Of a stretch of 64,000 nucleotides of DNA, positions 15,136-24,587 are shown one piece after another (within the stretch, counting starts at the first letter, position 1; each line of letters starts with the position of its first letter). The notes beneath the pieces were generated by a model. That model was not told the DNA's origin. It saw only the letters and a list, made by a program, of their open reading frames with translations, and did not search any database. The translations under genes and the position numbers were made by a program. Source of the stretch: VAZQ01 sp963841105 (GTDB taxonomy: Bacteria; Pseudomonadota; Alphaproteobacteria; Rhizobiales; Xanthobacteraceae); contig CAWJCB010000010.1 in NCBI GenBank assembly GCA_963841105.1, positions 98,021 to 162,020 of the forward strand, read 5' to 3'.

Positions 15136-16773
15136 ATGTCTGCTAAAGAAGTAAAATTCTCTGTCGACGCGCGCGACCGGATGTTGCGCGGCGTGGACAT
15201 CCTCACCAATGCCGTCCGCGTGACGCTCGGTCCGAAGGGCCGCAACGTCGTGCTCGACAAGTCGTTCGGCGCCCCTCGCGTCACCAAGGACGGCGTCACT
15301 GTCGCCAAGGAGATCGAGCTCGAGGATAAGTTCGAGAACATGGGCGCGCAGATGGTGCGCGAAGTCGCCTCGAAGTCGTCGGACTTTGCCGGTGATGGTA
15401 CGACCACCGCCACGGTTCTTGCCCACGCTATTGTCAAGGAAGGCTCCAAGGCGGTTGCCGCCGGCATGAACCCGATGGATCTCAAGCGCGGCGTCGACCT
15501 CGCCGTCCAGGCGACCGTCGAGGAGTTGCAGAAGAATTCCAAGAAGGTCACGTCCAATCAGGAGATCGCGCAGGTTGGCACGATCTCGGCGAACGGCGAT
15601 GCCGAAATCGGCCAATTCCTCGCAGATGCGATGAAGAAGGTTGGCAACGAGGGCGTGATCACCGTTGAGGAAGCCAAGTCCCTGGCGACCGAGCTGGAAG
15701 TGGTCGAAGGAATGCAGTTCGACCGCGGCTACATCTCGCCATATTTCATCACCAACGCCGACAAAATGCGCGTGGAGATGGATGACGCTTACATCCTGAT
15801 CTACGAAAAGAAGTTGTCCGGCCTGCAAGAGCTCTTGCCGCTGCTCGAAGCAGTTGTCCAGACCACGAAGCCGCTTGTCATCGTCGCCGAGGACGTCGAG
15901 GGCGAAGCGCTCGCTACGCTCGTGGTGAACAAGCTGCGCGGCGGCCTCAAGGTCGCGGCTGTCAAGGCTCCGGGATTCGGCGATCGTCGCAAGGCGATGC
16001 TCGAAGACATCGCGATCCTCACCGGCGCTCAGGCAATCTCCGAGGATCTCGGTATCAAACTCGACAAGGTGACGGTGAGCATGCTCGGCCGCGCCAAGAA
16101 GGTGATGATCGAGAAGGAGAACACCACCATCGTCAGCGGCGCCGGCAAGAAGTCGGATATCGAAGGGCGCATCAAGCAGATAAAGGCGCAGATCGAGGAA
16201 ACCACCTCGGACTACGACAAGGAGAAGCTGCAGGAGCGACTGGCCAAGCTGGCGGGCGGCGTCGCCGTGATCCGAGTCGGCGGCGCGACCGAGGTCGAGG
16301 TGAAGGAGCGCAAGGATCGCGTTGACGACGCGATGCACGCGACCCGCGCCGCGGTCGAGGAAGGCATACTTCCCGGCGGCGGCGTGGCGTTGCTGCGCGC
16401 TAGCGAAGCCCTCAAGAAGGTTCGTGTTGACAACGACGACCAAAAGACCGGCGTCGAAATCGTGCGCAAGGCACTTAGCTGGCCGGCCCGCCAGATTGCG
16501 ATCAACGCGGGCGAGGACGGCTCCGTCATCGTCGGCAAAATCCTCGAGAAGGATCAGTATGCCTACGGTTTTGACGCTCAGAATGGCGAGTACGTCAATT
16601 TGGTCGCCAAGGGCATCATCGATCCGACCAAGGTCGTGCGTTCGGCTCTGCAAAACGCGGCGTCGATCGCCGGGCTGCTGATCACCACGGAAGCCATGGT
16701 CGCTGAAATGCCGAAGAAGCAGGGCGGCGCTCCGGCAATGCCCGGCGGCGGCATGGGCGGAATGGACTATTAA
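15136..16773 (+). CDS. groEL: Chaperonin GroEL
   Basis: A complete 545-residue GroEL (MSAKEVKFSVDARDRML). Hallmarks are the ATP-binding GDGTTTATVLAHAI, the NAVRVTLGPKGRNVVLD block, the apical-domain GYISPYFITNADKM and the C-terminal Gly/Met tail PGGGMGGMDY. GGAGA precedes ATG 15136. Rhizobia usually hold several groESL operons; this one is the heat-inducible CIRCE type. A strong terminator follows. Confidence 0.98.
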   Translation: MSAKEVKFSVDARDRMLRGVDILTNAVRVTLGPKGRNVVLDKSFGAPRVTKDGVTVAKEIELEDKFENMGAQMVREVASKSSDFAGDGTTTATVLAHAIVKEGSKAVAAGMNPMDLKRGVDLAVQATVEELQKNSKKVTSNQEIAQVGTISANGDAEIGQFLADAMKKVGNEGVITVEEAKSLATELEVVEGMQFDRGYISPYFITNADKMRVEMDDAYILIYEKKLSGLQELLPLLEAVVQTTKPLVIVAEDVEGEALATLVVNKLRGGLKVAAVKAPGFGDRRKAMLEDIAILTGAQAISEDLGIKLDKVTVSMLGRAKKVMIEKENTTIVSGAGKKSDIEGRIKQIKAQIEETTSDYDKEKLQERLAKLAGGVAVIRVGGATEVEVKERKDRVDDAMHATRAAVEEGILPGGGVALLRASEALKKVRVDNDDQKTGVEIVRKALSWPARQIAINAGEDGSVIVGKILEKDQYAYGFDAQNGEYVNLVAKGIIDPTKVVRSALQNAASIAGLLITTEAMVAEMPKKQGGAPAMPGGGMGGMDY

Positions 16774-16798
16774 TTCCCCCGCCAATCGCAAAGAGGAA

Positions 16799-16824
16799 GG
16801 TCCGGCACACGCCGGGCCTTTTTT
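16799..16824 (+). terminator. Rho-independent terminator after groEL
   Basis: GGTCCGGC-ACAC-GCCGGGCC forms an eight-base-pair stem (one G-T wobble) followed directly by six T's, 25 bases after the groEL stop. Confidence 0.9.
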
Positions 16825-17251
16825 CTGTCCGGCTGACATAAATGCCGCCAACAATCCACCAGTATTGAGTTCGTCATCCATCTGAAAACCGCACGGCATC
16901 ACCTTCCCCCCTCCCGGGTCGCGCCGGCGGGGTTATCGAATAGCAATGCAGTTTGCTGCGGTGCATGAGTCCGCAAGTGTGCAGATTTTCGGACGCCGGC
17001 AATCACGAGACTCCTCGACCAATCGTTGGCGGTGAGTGACATCGGCGCGAACCGCCTGCTATTCAGAGAACATGATCCCTCGCAGGCTCATTTGCCTCTG
17101 CGTACGGACGATCAGCGCCTCCAGCGCGAAAACGGCGCGGCGCACCACGATGGCCTCATTGGGGGAGCGCAGATCATCGACGACAACGCCGCAGTGACTG
17201 ACTGAATTCTGATGGTATAATCTGACATCACTCCAACCCGGCCTACAACAT
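16825..17251. other. Intergenic region without recognised gene
   Basis: Open frames here are short and lack family features. The 16858-17050 part has no sign of coding on either strand; the last 60 bases presumably hold the promoter of the TPR-caspase gene. Confidence 0.3.
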
Positions 17252-19513
17252 ATGATGCTCCGCCTTTGCCGTTTGATCCTGGCCCTTGCGCCGGTGCTGC
17301 TCGCGAATTTCGCCGTCGCCGCAGCCGATGATGCCGTGATATGCGCAAGCAATCTGCGCAGAGAATCCGTTGCGGCATGCAGCCGGTTGATTGACGCCGG
17401 CAAGGAAAAGGGGGCAGCTCTTGCCAAGCTCTACAGTAACCGATGCGGCGCCTGGAACCAGGAGCGCGAGCCGGAGCTGGCACTTGCTGACTGCAGCGAG
17501 GCTATAGGGCTTGATTCCGGTCAAGCTACAGCCCGGATCGGCCGAGGCGATAGCTGGAGGCTGAAACGCGACTACGCTCGCGCCGTCGCCGATTATAACC
17601 AGGCTATTCGCCTTGATGCGCAATCTGCGGCGGCGTTTGCGGGCCGTTGTTCCGCATTCAACGGCACTCAGGAGTATGATCGCGCGTTGCCGGACTGTAA
17701 TATGGCGATCCGCCTCGATGCGAAATATGCGCCCGGCTACGCTGCTCGATGTTTGGTCCTCCACAATAAAGGCGATCTGGATCGCGCAGCAGCCGATTGC
17801 GAGGAAGCCATCCGGATCGATGCGAAATATCCAGCCGCCTACGCTGTTCGTGGGTACCTACGGCGAACCAAGCGCGATTACGATGGCGCTCTTGCAGATA
17901 TCAATGAAGCCATTCGGCTCGATCCCAAATTTGCCAGCGCCTATACGACGCGCGGATTCATTTGGAATGACAAGCGCGATTATGACCGCGCTATTGCCGA
18001 CTTTGACCAATCGATCCGCCTGGAGCCCACCTATGCCGTGCCATATGGAAACCGATGCTGGGCTCTATACTACAAGCGTGAATTCGATCGGGCGCTGAAG
18101 GATTGCGACCACGCGGTCAGCCTCAATTTCAAGCGCACATGGGTCTTCACTACGCGTGGGCTCATCTGGATGGAGAAGCGCGATTATGAGCGTGCTGTGA
18201 CTGATTTCGACAACGCGCTCCGCCTCGATCCCAAATACGCCATTGCGTACTACAACCGAGCCCGTGCCTGGGGCCGGCGAAACGATTTTGATCGAGCGAT
18301 CGCCGACTACAGCGAAGCTATTCGTTTCAACGCGCAATATGCCGATGCCTACGTCCAGCGTGGTTACGCTTATCGCCAAAAACGTGATTACGACCAGGCG
18401 CTAGCCGACTTCGATAAGGCGCTTCGTATCAACGCCAAGAACCCCTTTGGCTACTATGCGCGCGGAGTGACCTGGCTGGACAGACGTGAATACGATCGTG
18501 CCATTGCAGAATTCGATGAAGTGATCCGGCTTGACCCGAACTATCACGGTGCTCTCACCAACCGGGGCTTGGCATTCGAGCGCAAGGGTGACACGGATCG
18601 CGCACGTACAGACTTTGAAGCAGCTTTGGCATTGCCAGAGGCGCATTCGAGTGGCAGCGGAAAATGGGCGCACCAAACCGCGCGCGAGCGGCTTGCCCAA
18701 CTGGCGGTTACCAAGAGTGCTTCCGCACAAGCAACTCAGCCGGAACCCACTGAGGCTGAAAAGCCTGTTGTCAGGCCATCGATGCGGACCTCCATCGAAC
18801 GGGGTCCTCGTGTCGCTCTGATTATCGGCAATACGCGCTATCCTGATGCCGACCCGCCCCTGAACCAGCCAAAAAAGGACGCGCGCGCGTTCACCGATGA
18901 GCTCAAGCGTTTGGGCTTCGAAGTCGATTTTGCGGAAAATCTGACCAAGCTCGCGTTGCAGCGGACGTTGGAAAACTTCAAGAAGAAAATAAAGCCGCAA
19001 TCGACTGCCCTGTTCTTCTTCAGCGGCTTGGGAATTCAGGCAAATCGCCAGAGCTATATCCTTCCGGTCGATGCGCAAATCTGGACCGAGTTGGACATTG
19101 CGCGTGACGGCGTCAATATCGAAACGATCTTAACCGAAATGAACGGTCAGGGTGCATCCGTCAAACTGGCGATTATCGATGCCGCCCGCAGGAATCCTTA
19201 TGAACGGCGGGTGCGCTCCGCCGCGGCGGGATTGGCTCCTGTGAATATCGGAAAGGACAGCCTGGTCATTTATTCTGCGGGCATCGGACAAGTCTTCAAT
19301 GAGACGGCGGGTGAGCAAAGTTTATTCACGACGGAACTCATCAAAGAGCTGCGCTCGCCTGGAGTTTCGGCGGACGAGGTGTTCACTCGCGCGCGGATCG
19401 GGGTATCACGAGCGTCGGACGCCGAGCAGGTGCCCTGGGTGGCCTCTTCTTTGGTCGAAAGTTTCTATTTCGTCCCCTCGGGCCCGCCTACGGCACAGCA
19501 GCGCCCACAGTAA
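17252..19513 (+). CDS. TPR protein with a catalytically dead caspase-like (C14) domain
   Basis: The 753-residue secreted or periplasmic protein starts with a signal peptide (MMLRLCRLILALAPVLLANF then AVAA). Residues about 45-480 hold some twelve 34-residue tetratricopeptide repeats of the form YDRAIADFDEVIRLDP. Residues about 515-745 are a caspase/metacaspase p20-like domain beginning PRVALIIGNTRYPDADPPLN with DARAFTDELKRLGF. The catalytic His position, normally SGHG, is SGLG (Leu593), and the Cys position, normally DACR, is DAAR (Ala645). Both catalytic residues are lost while the fold is kept, suggesting a binding or scaffold role. No operon partner. Confidence 0.9.
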   Translation: MMLRLCRLILALAPVLLANFAVAAADDAVICASNLRRESVAACSRLIDAGKEKGAALAKLYSNRCGAWNQEREPELALADCSEAIGLDSGQATARIGRGDSWRLKRDYARAVADYNQAIRLDAQSAAAFAGRCSAFNGTQEYDRALPDCNMAIRLDAKYAPGYAARCLVLHNKGDLDRAAADCEEAIRIDAKYPAAYAVRGYLRRTKRDYDGALADINEAIRLDPKFASAYTTRGFIWNDKRDYDRAIADFDQSIRLEPTYAVPYGNRCWALYYKREFDRALKDCDHAVSLNFKRTWVFTTRGLIWMEKRDYERAVTDFDNALRLDPKYAIAYYNRARAWGRRNDFDRAIADYSEAIRFNAQYADAYVQRGYAYRQKRDYDQALADFDKALRINAKNPFGYYARGVTWLDRREYDRAIAEFDEVIRLDPNYHGALTNRGLAFERKGDTDRARTDFEAALALPEAHSSGSGKWAHQTARERLAQLAVTKSASAQATQPEPTEAEKPVVRPSMRTSIERGPRVALIIGNTRYPDADPPLNQPKKDARAFTDELKRLGFEVDFAENLTKLALQRTLENFKKKIKPQSTALFFFSGLGIQANRQSYILPVDAQIWTELDIARDGVNIETILTEMNGQGASVKLAIIDAARRNPYERRVRSAAAGLAPVNIGKDSLVIYSAGIGQVFNETAGEQSLFTTELIKELRSPGVSADEVFTRARIGVSRASDAEQVPWVASSLVESFYFVPSGPPTAQQRPQ

Positions 19514-19627
19514 ACAACCGTCCGTCGATCCTTGCGCATGCGGACTACAACAATACGCGGTCGCAGTCGGGACCGAAAATGGCTGGCCAGCGGCGAGGAC
19601 TACGAAGTTTGCCACGAAGCCAAAAAG

Positions 19628-19653
19628 AACCCGGCGGGGGGAAACGCCGGGTT
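19628..19653. terminator. Strong hairpin with T run on the minus side
   Basis: AACCCGGCG and CGCCGGGTT form a perfect nine-base stem around GGGGGGAA-type loop sequence. On the minus strand it is followed by CTTTTTGG, so it could terminate minus-strand transcription; on the plus strand it may still end the TPR-caspase transcript 115 bases upstream. Confidence 0.55.
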
Positions 19654-20417
19654 CCTGTCGCGGCCGAAGGATAGCGCTTTCTGGCGCATTTAGCTTCGGC
19701 CTTCGATTCGACTTTGTTCAGTCAACACGCTGCGGCTAGATGGGTTCCTTGCAAGTGAGTGACCTTTGCATGAAATTTCCGCAGCGACGATCGGTTTTCA
19801 TACCCCAGCCAAAGGCCGGGGCGAGACAAAATAACGTCCCCGAGGCGGAGCGTGCCGTCGCGTACAACGAAGACGGTTTTGCGCGTGCGGGGCCGTTACC
19901 TTGTTGCCGCCCTACGCTTGATTGGCTGTGCAGCCAAATCGGCAGCCGAAGGAACCACGGCGGAAAACAAGCGGTCATGTCGGGATTTATCGGAAGCGAT
20001 TTCGGTTCTCGCTTCGTTTGGTGGGCCAGGGGGTACTAGAATTCTCATAGATCATCCCGGCGAATGCATTCCGCATCGCCCCTTGATCAGCTCATCGGCG
20101 AAGGTCTCAACGGGGTCCCGGCTCGATATCTTCCGATCCCTTGTTGTGGCCTGTAACCGCAGTTTGTCTGTTTGCCTGGTTGATTTAGCTTGCGGCTTCC
20201 CCACGCAGCAGCCAAATGCGCGATGCGTCGGAACCAAAAGGGTCAATTATCGTTCGTTGCATGATCGATTTGGAGGAGGGGGATGTTCGCATGGCGCGAT
20301 CCCCCAAAGGGTTTGATGAAACTATCTATCGGGCGGAGTGATGAAACTATCTATCGGGCGGAGTAACGCTCCGCGCCGGTCGCTGGTGAACTGTGAAACA
20401 GCACAAAGGAGGCGAGC
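19654..20417. other. Long intergenic region
   Basis: No convincing gene. A ribosome-site-like GGAGGAGGGGG at 20271 precedes tiny frames, one of which (ATG 20291) reads MARSPKGFDETIYRAE and stops, perhaps a gene remnant. A 25-base tandem repeat follows at 20315-20364. Confidence 0.35.
20315..20364. repeat. 25-bp perfect tandem duplication
   Basis: The unit GATGAAACTATCTATCGGGC plus GGAGT occurs twice head to tail (20315-20339 and 20340-20364), 54 bases before the YidB-like gene. The two copies are identical. Confidence 0.9.
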
Positions 20418-20888
20418 ATGAGCCGCGGGTATCCTTCTATGACAGCTCTCTTGGGGCTCCTCGCTGTGGCGGGCTACCAAAATAAAGACAAGATCGCAGA
20501 ATGGCTCAATGCCGCGCAGCGAAAGGCGGGGACCCCGGCGCAGGGATCGGGAGGAAGCACCAGTGGTGGCCTTCCCGGCAACTTGGGGGGGCTCCTGGGC
20601 GGGACCAGCATCAGCGACATGTTGAGTGGTGGGCTTCGCGATCTGGTGGATTCCTTCAAGCGGGCAGGTCAGGGAGACGTAGCGGACTCATGGGTCGGCC
20701 GCGGGCCAAATAAACAGATTGCTCCTACTCAATTAGAACAAGCAATTACGCCGGAGGTATTAGAGACTTTGTCACAACAAACTGGCTTGTCCCGAGAAGA
20801 GATCCTTTCCCGGCTCGCGAAAAATCTTCCCGACGCTGTGGACAAATATACGCCAGAAGGGCGAATCCCGGCCGCGGCGCCCGTGTAG
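20418..20888 (+). CDS. YidB/DUF937 family protein
   Basis: The N-terminal MTALLGLLAVAGYQNKDKIA, a Gly/Ser-rich middle, and the C-terminal DSWVGRGPNKQIAPTQLEQA with LSRLAKNLPDAVDKYTPEG are the usual features of the DUF937/YidB family, helical proteins of uncertain role often linked to stress. GGAGGCGAGC precedes ATG 20418. Length 156 is normal. Confidence 0.9.
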   Translation: MSRGYPSMTALLGLLAVAGYQNKDKIAEWLNAAQRKAGTPAQGSGGSTSGGLPGNLGGLLGGTSISDMLSGGLRDLVDSFKRAGQGDVADSWVGRGPNKQIAPTQLEQAITPEVLETLSQQTGLSREEILSRLAKNLPDAVDKYTPEGRIPAAAPV

Positions 20889-20902
20889 CCTCTGAGTTGA
20901 CG

Positions 20903-21592
20903 CTAAGGTCCCCAAAATATCGTGCGGCCGTATGGTCGGCTAAGTCCCCCCGCGCCAATTTCTGAAGCGCTAGTCGGACCAGCCACTTGATCTGATGCCT
21001 CTTTGCGCGGACGGTTTTCTCCTCGCACAAACTTGCGCGAATCGGCGCCGATCCGTTCTTTATTGCGGGGGACGGGGGCAGCATGTCGGCGGGCGCGAGC
21101 AGCATCTTCGGCTGGCGGAGGACTAGGGATGTCCGCTGGCGTGCGCTGCACCTGGGCCGGCGGCGACAACTCTGAACGCTCCGATATACCGGCGCCAGCA
21201 TCGATCGCAGTCGTTTCTTTGGACGGTGCAGCGGCACCGGAAGGAACTCCGATCACCGAGGACACACCTTGAACCTGAGGATCGACCATGGTGGAACCGA
21301 CAGCGTTGGCCGTGGAGGAATTCGGGTCGCTGGCAATGGTCTTGCCTCCATCGTTCCGCACGACTGTGTCGGTGACATGAAGAGTGCCAAGCGACGCGTC
21401 ATCCGGCTTCGCCTCCGAAAGTCTATGCGTTGCCGAACCTGGGGTGCTTGCCACACGTGCTTCTGCAGATGCAGTGTCTGCGTCGCCATCGTTGACGCTT
21501 AGCGCAAGCACCGAGACCGCTCCAATCGCCGCCCTATCAGGAAGGCGAAAAATGCCACTCGCACCTCGCGTTGCAAGCGCGGCGCAGGGCAA
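20903..21592 (-). CDS. Hypothetical disordered protein with one hydrophobic segment
   Basis: The product is rich in Ala, Ser, Pro, Asp and Arg. Near the start it has a possible membrane segment (AAIGAVSVLALSV) and then a long low-complexity region with SPPPAEDAARARRHAAPVPR, ending GGLSRPYGRTIFWGP. The frame has no ATG near its start; TTG 21592 or an upstream codon in the open frame to about 21640 would be needed. It could be a periplasmic linker protein; no family was recognised. Confidence 0.45.
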   Translation of the reverse strand: MPCAALATRGASGIFRLPDRAAIGAVSVLALSVNDGDADTASAEARVASTPGSATHRLSEAKPDDASLGTLHVTDTVVRNDGGKTIASDPNSSTANAVGSTMVDPQVQGVSSVIGVPSGAAAPSKETTAIDAGAGISERSELSPPAQVQRTPADIPSPPPAEDAARARRHAAPVPRNKERIGADSRKFVRGENRPRKEASDQVAGPTSASEIGAGGLSRPYGRTIFWGP

Positions 21593-21781
21593 AAGTACCC
21601 GAACTCGGGATGAAAGTGCTGGCCCAAATATTTCCCTCGAAGTCGCTCATCGGCTAAACGCCATAGGTGCTGGTCGGTTCCACCAACATCGCTGCGCCAT
21701 CCGCACAACCCTTCGCCGTCGCTTCGGCCACGCACCTTCGAACGCGACCGCCAATAGCGCGCAGCGCCACTCTGGGGCCAA

Positions 21782-22876
21782 TTACGCACCAACTATGTGG
21801 CCTATAGGCTTAAGCGGATCGATGCGATCGCAAAGAATCTTTAGTATTGCGAGGAGTGGAACGGCGAGGATGGCGCCAGGAATGCCCCATAACGTGTGCC
21901 AGAAAAAGAGCGATATAATTACCAAAATCGGATTTAATGTAAGTCGGCTTGCAAGCAGCATTGGGGTGATCGTCTCCCCCTCAACAACATGGATCAGCAG
22001 ATAGGCGCCGGCAGGTATGAAGGCATACCAAGGCCATTCGTAGGTCAAAACTCCTACCGCAAAAAACATCACGACTCCCGCGAAAGGGCCAAGGATCGGA
22101 ATGTAGTTAAGCAGAAATGCTGCAATTCCCCACAAGAGGGGATCGCCTAGACCTAGCGCCCACATGACTAAACCAGTCGCCAAGCCGACCGCGATATTCA
22201 TCAGCGTCACAGTACTGAGATAGGTGGTGATGTTGTGTTCAATCTCATTTGCGATGTCCAAGGCCTGCTTCTTGTCGGAAATCCGCGGCAGCACCTCGAC
22301 AAATCCACGCAGCAGTCGACCACCGGAGGCAAGGAGGAAAAATAGAAAGACCATCGTGGTGAAGAATCGCGCCAAGGTATTTGCTGTTCCACTGGCCAAG
22401 TGACCGGCCAAGACAGACGGCTGTTTGACCGTGACCGTCGGCTCTGAGGTTGATTGCTGACCGGCCGCAGCCGTCGCGTTTTCGAGTTCCTTCAAACCCT
22501 GCTGGAGGTAGTCGATCGGTTGGCGCAAGACCGCAAGCTTTTCTTTTAGAAGGGGCAAGGTCTCAGGGGCCTTTTGCAGCCAGTTGCTGGCAGGCACCGA
22601 CATTGTGAACGCCGCAATGGCAATTGCACTGAAACAGAGCAGAACGATAATTATAGCCGCCAAGGACGTTGGCAGTCGGCCGCGTTCGGTCAGAAAGCGT
22701 TGGGCAGGTCCAAATATCAGTCTCAACACAAGAGCGAGAACGAGCGGAAGGATGAGCTCCTTTCCAAAATACAGCGCCCCGACCGAAGCTAAAATACCCA
22801 GAGTAACGAGGGCAACGTCCGCGCTGTAGCGCAGTCCTGAGGCCGAACGTGTCACAGTCGCTTCAACTTGGGTCAT
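21782..22876 (-). CDS. AI-2E family transporter (PerM-like)
   Basis: A polytopic protein of 364 residues with about eight membrane segments. The conserved C-terminal block SLFFWHTLWGIPGAILAVPL and the middle LLWGIAAFLLNYIPILGPFAG are signatures of the AI-2E/PerM (TqsA-like) family of putative transporters. The extracytoplasmic loop contains coiled LPLLKEKLAVLRQP and a Ser/Thr/Val-rich stretch. GAGGAG stands ten bases before ATG 22876. The frame continues upstream into a YihY remnant, which is not part of the protein. Confidence 0.92.
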   Translation of the reverse strand: MTQVEATVTRSASGLRYSADVALVTLGILASVGALYFGKELILPLVLALVLRLIFGPAQRFLTERGRLPTSLAAIIIVLLCFSAIAIAAFTMSVPASNWLQKAPETLPLLKEKLAVLRQPIDYLQQGLKELENATAAAGQQSTSEPTVTVKQPSVLAGHLASGTANTLARFFTTMVFLFFLLASGGRLLRGFVEVLPRISDKKQALDIANEIEHNITTYLSTVTLMNIAVGLATGLVMWALGLGDPLLWGIAAFLLNYIPILGPFAGVVMFFAVGVLTYEWPWYAFIPAGAYLLIHVVEGETITPMLLASRLTLNPILVIISLFFWHTLWGIPGAILAVPLLAILKILCDRIDPLKPIGHIVGA

Positions 22877-22911
22877 CTGAACATAACTCCTCGGTCCGAG
22901 GCAAAGTCTCG

Positions 22912-23122
22912 CTAGGCTTGTGCCTCGCCGACGTGATCGGCCATCATCGCGCCTCGAGCCAAGACGAAGCCGCCTGCAGCGGCCTGGTGCGCCATCTCCG
23001 CGTTGAGTTTCGCCGGCGATGAGGACGATCTCCGCTGAGATCCACAACCAGACCATGAAGCCCGACGCCAGCGCCATGCGAGCCGTGTCCGTTTGTCGCT
23101 GTCGTGAAAAGAACTCTTCCAA
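22912..23122 (-). pseudogene. YihY/BrkB-family membrane protein, C-terminal remnant with frameshift
   Basis: The minus strand reads ALASGFMVWLWISAEIVLIA, then after removal of one A in GAAACTCAAC continues GELNAEMAHQAAAGGFVLAR and GAMMADHVGEAQA to a stop at 22912. ELNAEMEHQ after a final membrane helix is the hallmark of YihY/BrkB (UPF0761) proteins. Everything before the last helix is absent, so this is a 70-residue remnant. Confidence 0.65.
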
Positions 23123-23154
23123 ATGTTCTGCTTTCCTTATCGGCGGAAGCGTTC

Positions 23155-23403
23155 TTATGCGTTTTGTGCAACCACCCTCCTTGTCCTCGCTATTGGGGCA
23201 AACTCGCGCTCCATCTGCTCGCTGGAGTGCCCGGTTGAGGTGATCTGCTGTGGCGTTTCGAGAACGCTAATTGCATCCGGAGCCCCGGAGAACCTAATCA
23301 CGGTGTGATGTGCCCCCATAGGGCGGAACATCCAGGCGATATGGTCAACATTAACGTGGTAGACCATCTTGTCTACGCCGACGCACCTGAGAAATCTCGC
23401 CAT
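23155..23403 (-). CDS. Small hypothetical protein (82 aa)
   Basis: The first 50 residues contain YHVNVDHIAWMFRPMGAHHT followed by VIRFSGAPDAISVLETPQQI, a beta-rich pattern like the small proteins with a 'VNxDxI' strand followed by a positional ligand strand (FlbD-like or LytTR-like folds). The last 30 residues are polar. Function unknown. Confidence 0.55.
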   Translation of the reverse strand: MARFLRCVGVDKMVYHVNVDHIAWMFRPMGAHHTVIRFSGAPDAISVLETPQQITSTGHSSEQMEREFAPIARTRRVVAQNA

Positions 23404-23658
23404 TTCGATGCTCCATCATGATTGAGACCACATGCCGAACTCCGCACCGCGCGTGCAGTTCCACCCCAATCTGGAATAGGTGTCGGGAGCCGCTTTAAGA
23501 TGCACCCTTGCCGCTTCACGCCCATCGGAAATTCGGCCACATCTCATCGGGGCTAAGGTAAGGTCGTCCCCTTCCCGCAAGCTGTACCTTCCCATCGCCT
23601 AGGAATTCCGCGAGGTCGTGAGCGGAACGACGGACTGCCCCGTGCGTTTTCGCTCGGC

Positions 23659-23757
23659 ATGTTCCTGTTCTTTTCAAATGGCGTAGGCCTCGTTGGTTCT
23701 ATAGTTGTCTCCGTACTGGTGACCCTTTTGCTGCTGTACGCGTGCAGCGGGCATTAG
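23659..23757 (+). CDS. Small membrane protein (32 aa)
   Basis: A 33-codon frame gives MFLFFSNGVGLVGSIVVSVL then VTLLLLYACSGH, a single-pass hydrophobic peptide ending in a Cys-containing polar tip. The codon choice and clean membrane segment argue for a real gene of the tiny-membrane-protein type common in rhizobia. The surrounding 23404-23866 has no other gene. No clear ribosome site. Confidence 0.55.
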   Translation: MFLFFSNGVGLVGSIVVSVLVTLLLLYACSGH

Positions 23758-23866
23758 GACCGAGCTAGAGGCGCGCTGTCGCAATCTAATTATGGCGGCC
23801 CCATTCCGCTCACCCAAGGTGTCGTGGGCAAGAGTCGCCACAAGCTCATCAAAACTTCTCGCGCGG

Positions 23867-24196
23867 TCAGCCCCGTTTTCTCTTCGTGTTGCTTTTCCTT
23901 TTACCCTTCCCGCCTTTTGTCTTGCTGCCAGTAGCCTTCCTAATCACTTCCGGCGCGTGGCGGACCGCTGCTGTTCTTGGCTGTACATTTTTCCTCGATC
24001 GCGGGGGTATCGCTACATCCGCCGAGGAGCCGATATTCTGTTGAGTTGCGAGGGGCTTTTCCTCGTCGGATGCCACTTCTTGGCGTCCTTGTTCTTGGCG
24101 GGGAGCTAAGGGAAAAAACTGGAGGGCGATGAGACGTTGCGCTTCCAGCGAAAACCGCGCTGCTGCCTCCCAAGGAGAGATGAACCATGAACTCAT
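23867..24196 (-). CDS. Phasin-like small protein with basic Lys/Gly-rich tail
   Basis: The N-terminus SPWEAAARFSLEAQRLIALQ resembles the first helix of phasin-like proteins (polyhydroxyalkanoate granule or related). The remainder is polar, ending in a strongly basic stretch (KTKGGKGKRKSNTKRKRG) as in some rhizobial phasin/AlgP-like proteins that touch DNA. GGAAGG stands five bases before ATG 24196. Confidence 0.6.
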   Translation of the reverse strand: MSSWFISPWEAAARFSLEAQRLIALQFFPLAPRQEQGRQEVASDEEKPLATQQNIGSSADVAIPPRSRKNVQPRTAAVRHAPEVIRKATGSKTKGGKGKRKSNTKRKRG

Positions 24197-24587
24197 TGTA
24201 ACCTTCCACGCTAACTGATTGGCGCCCCTGCATGGGACAAGTGTTCCGCTGGATACTTGTTCCCAAACCCACCTGGGTGATCATGAATGGCCACGGCGGA
24301 CACCTGTGAAACGGTGGGCAGCGTAACTGGAGCGCGTTATGTGACCGACACGGCGGCGCCATGACCCTGCGCCCCCTTGCAGGTGCAGAACGGCACCGTG
24401 CGGAAACCGTCCACGCTCGTCAGGCGGCGGACAGACATAATTGCCGACTTAGACGGCTGATCCACGAGGCCATTGACGCTGCTCGTGCCATTGACCGCCG
24501 TCGGCCATTCTTGATTGTAGTCGGCATGCCAAGCCTCTGGCCTTCGATGGTTTACGCTGCTGTTCCTTTGCGAGAACGCCCTGGCGG
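24197..24587. other. Intergenic stretch with possible transposase remnant
   Basis: No intact gene. On the minus strand RRPEAWHADYNQEWP (about 24510-24560) vaguely resembles the end of IS3-type transposases, but the match is too short to assign. Confidence 0.25.

Noticed and set aside
15118..16902. A 594-codon open frame antisense to groEL
   Set aside because: It is the classic long antisense frame of a GC-rich conserved gene; the groEL product is unmistakable and the antisense product has no family features.
19740..20316. Plus frames between the TPR-caspase and YidB genes
   Set aside because: Composition is irregular with no family pattern and no ribosome sites.
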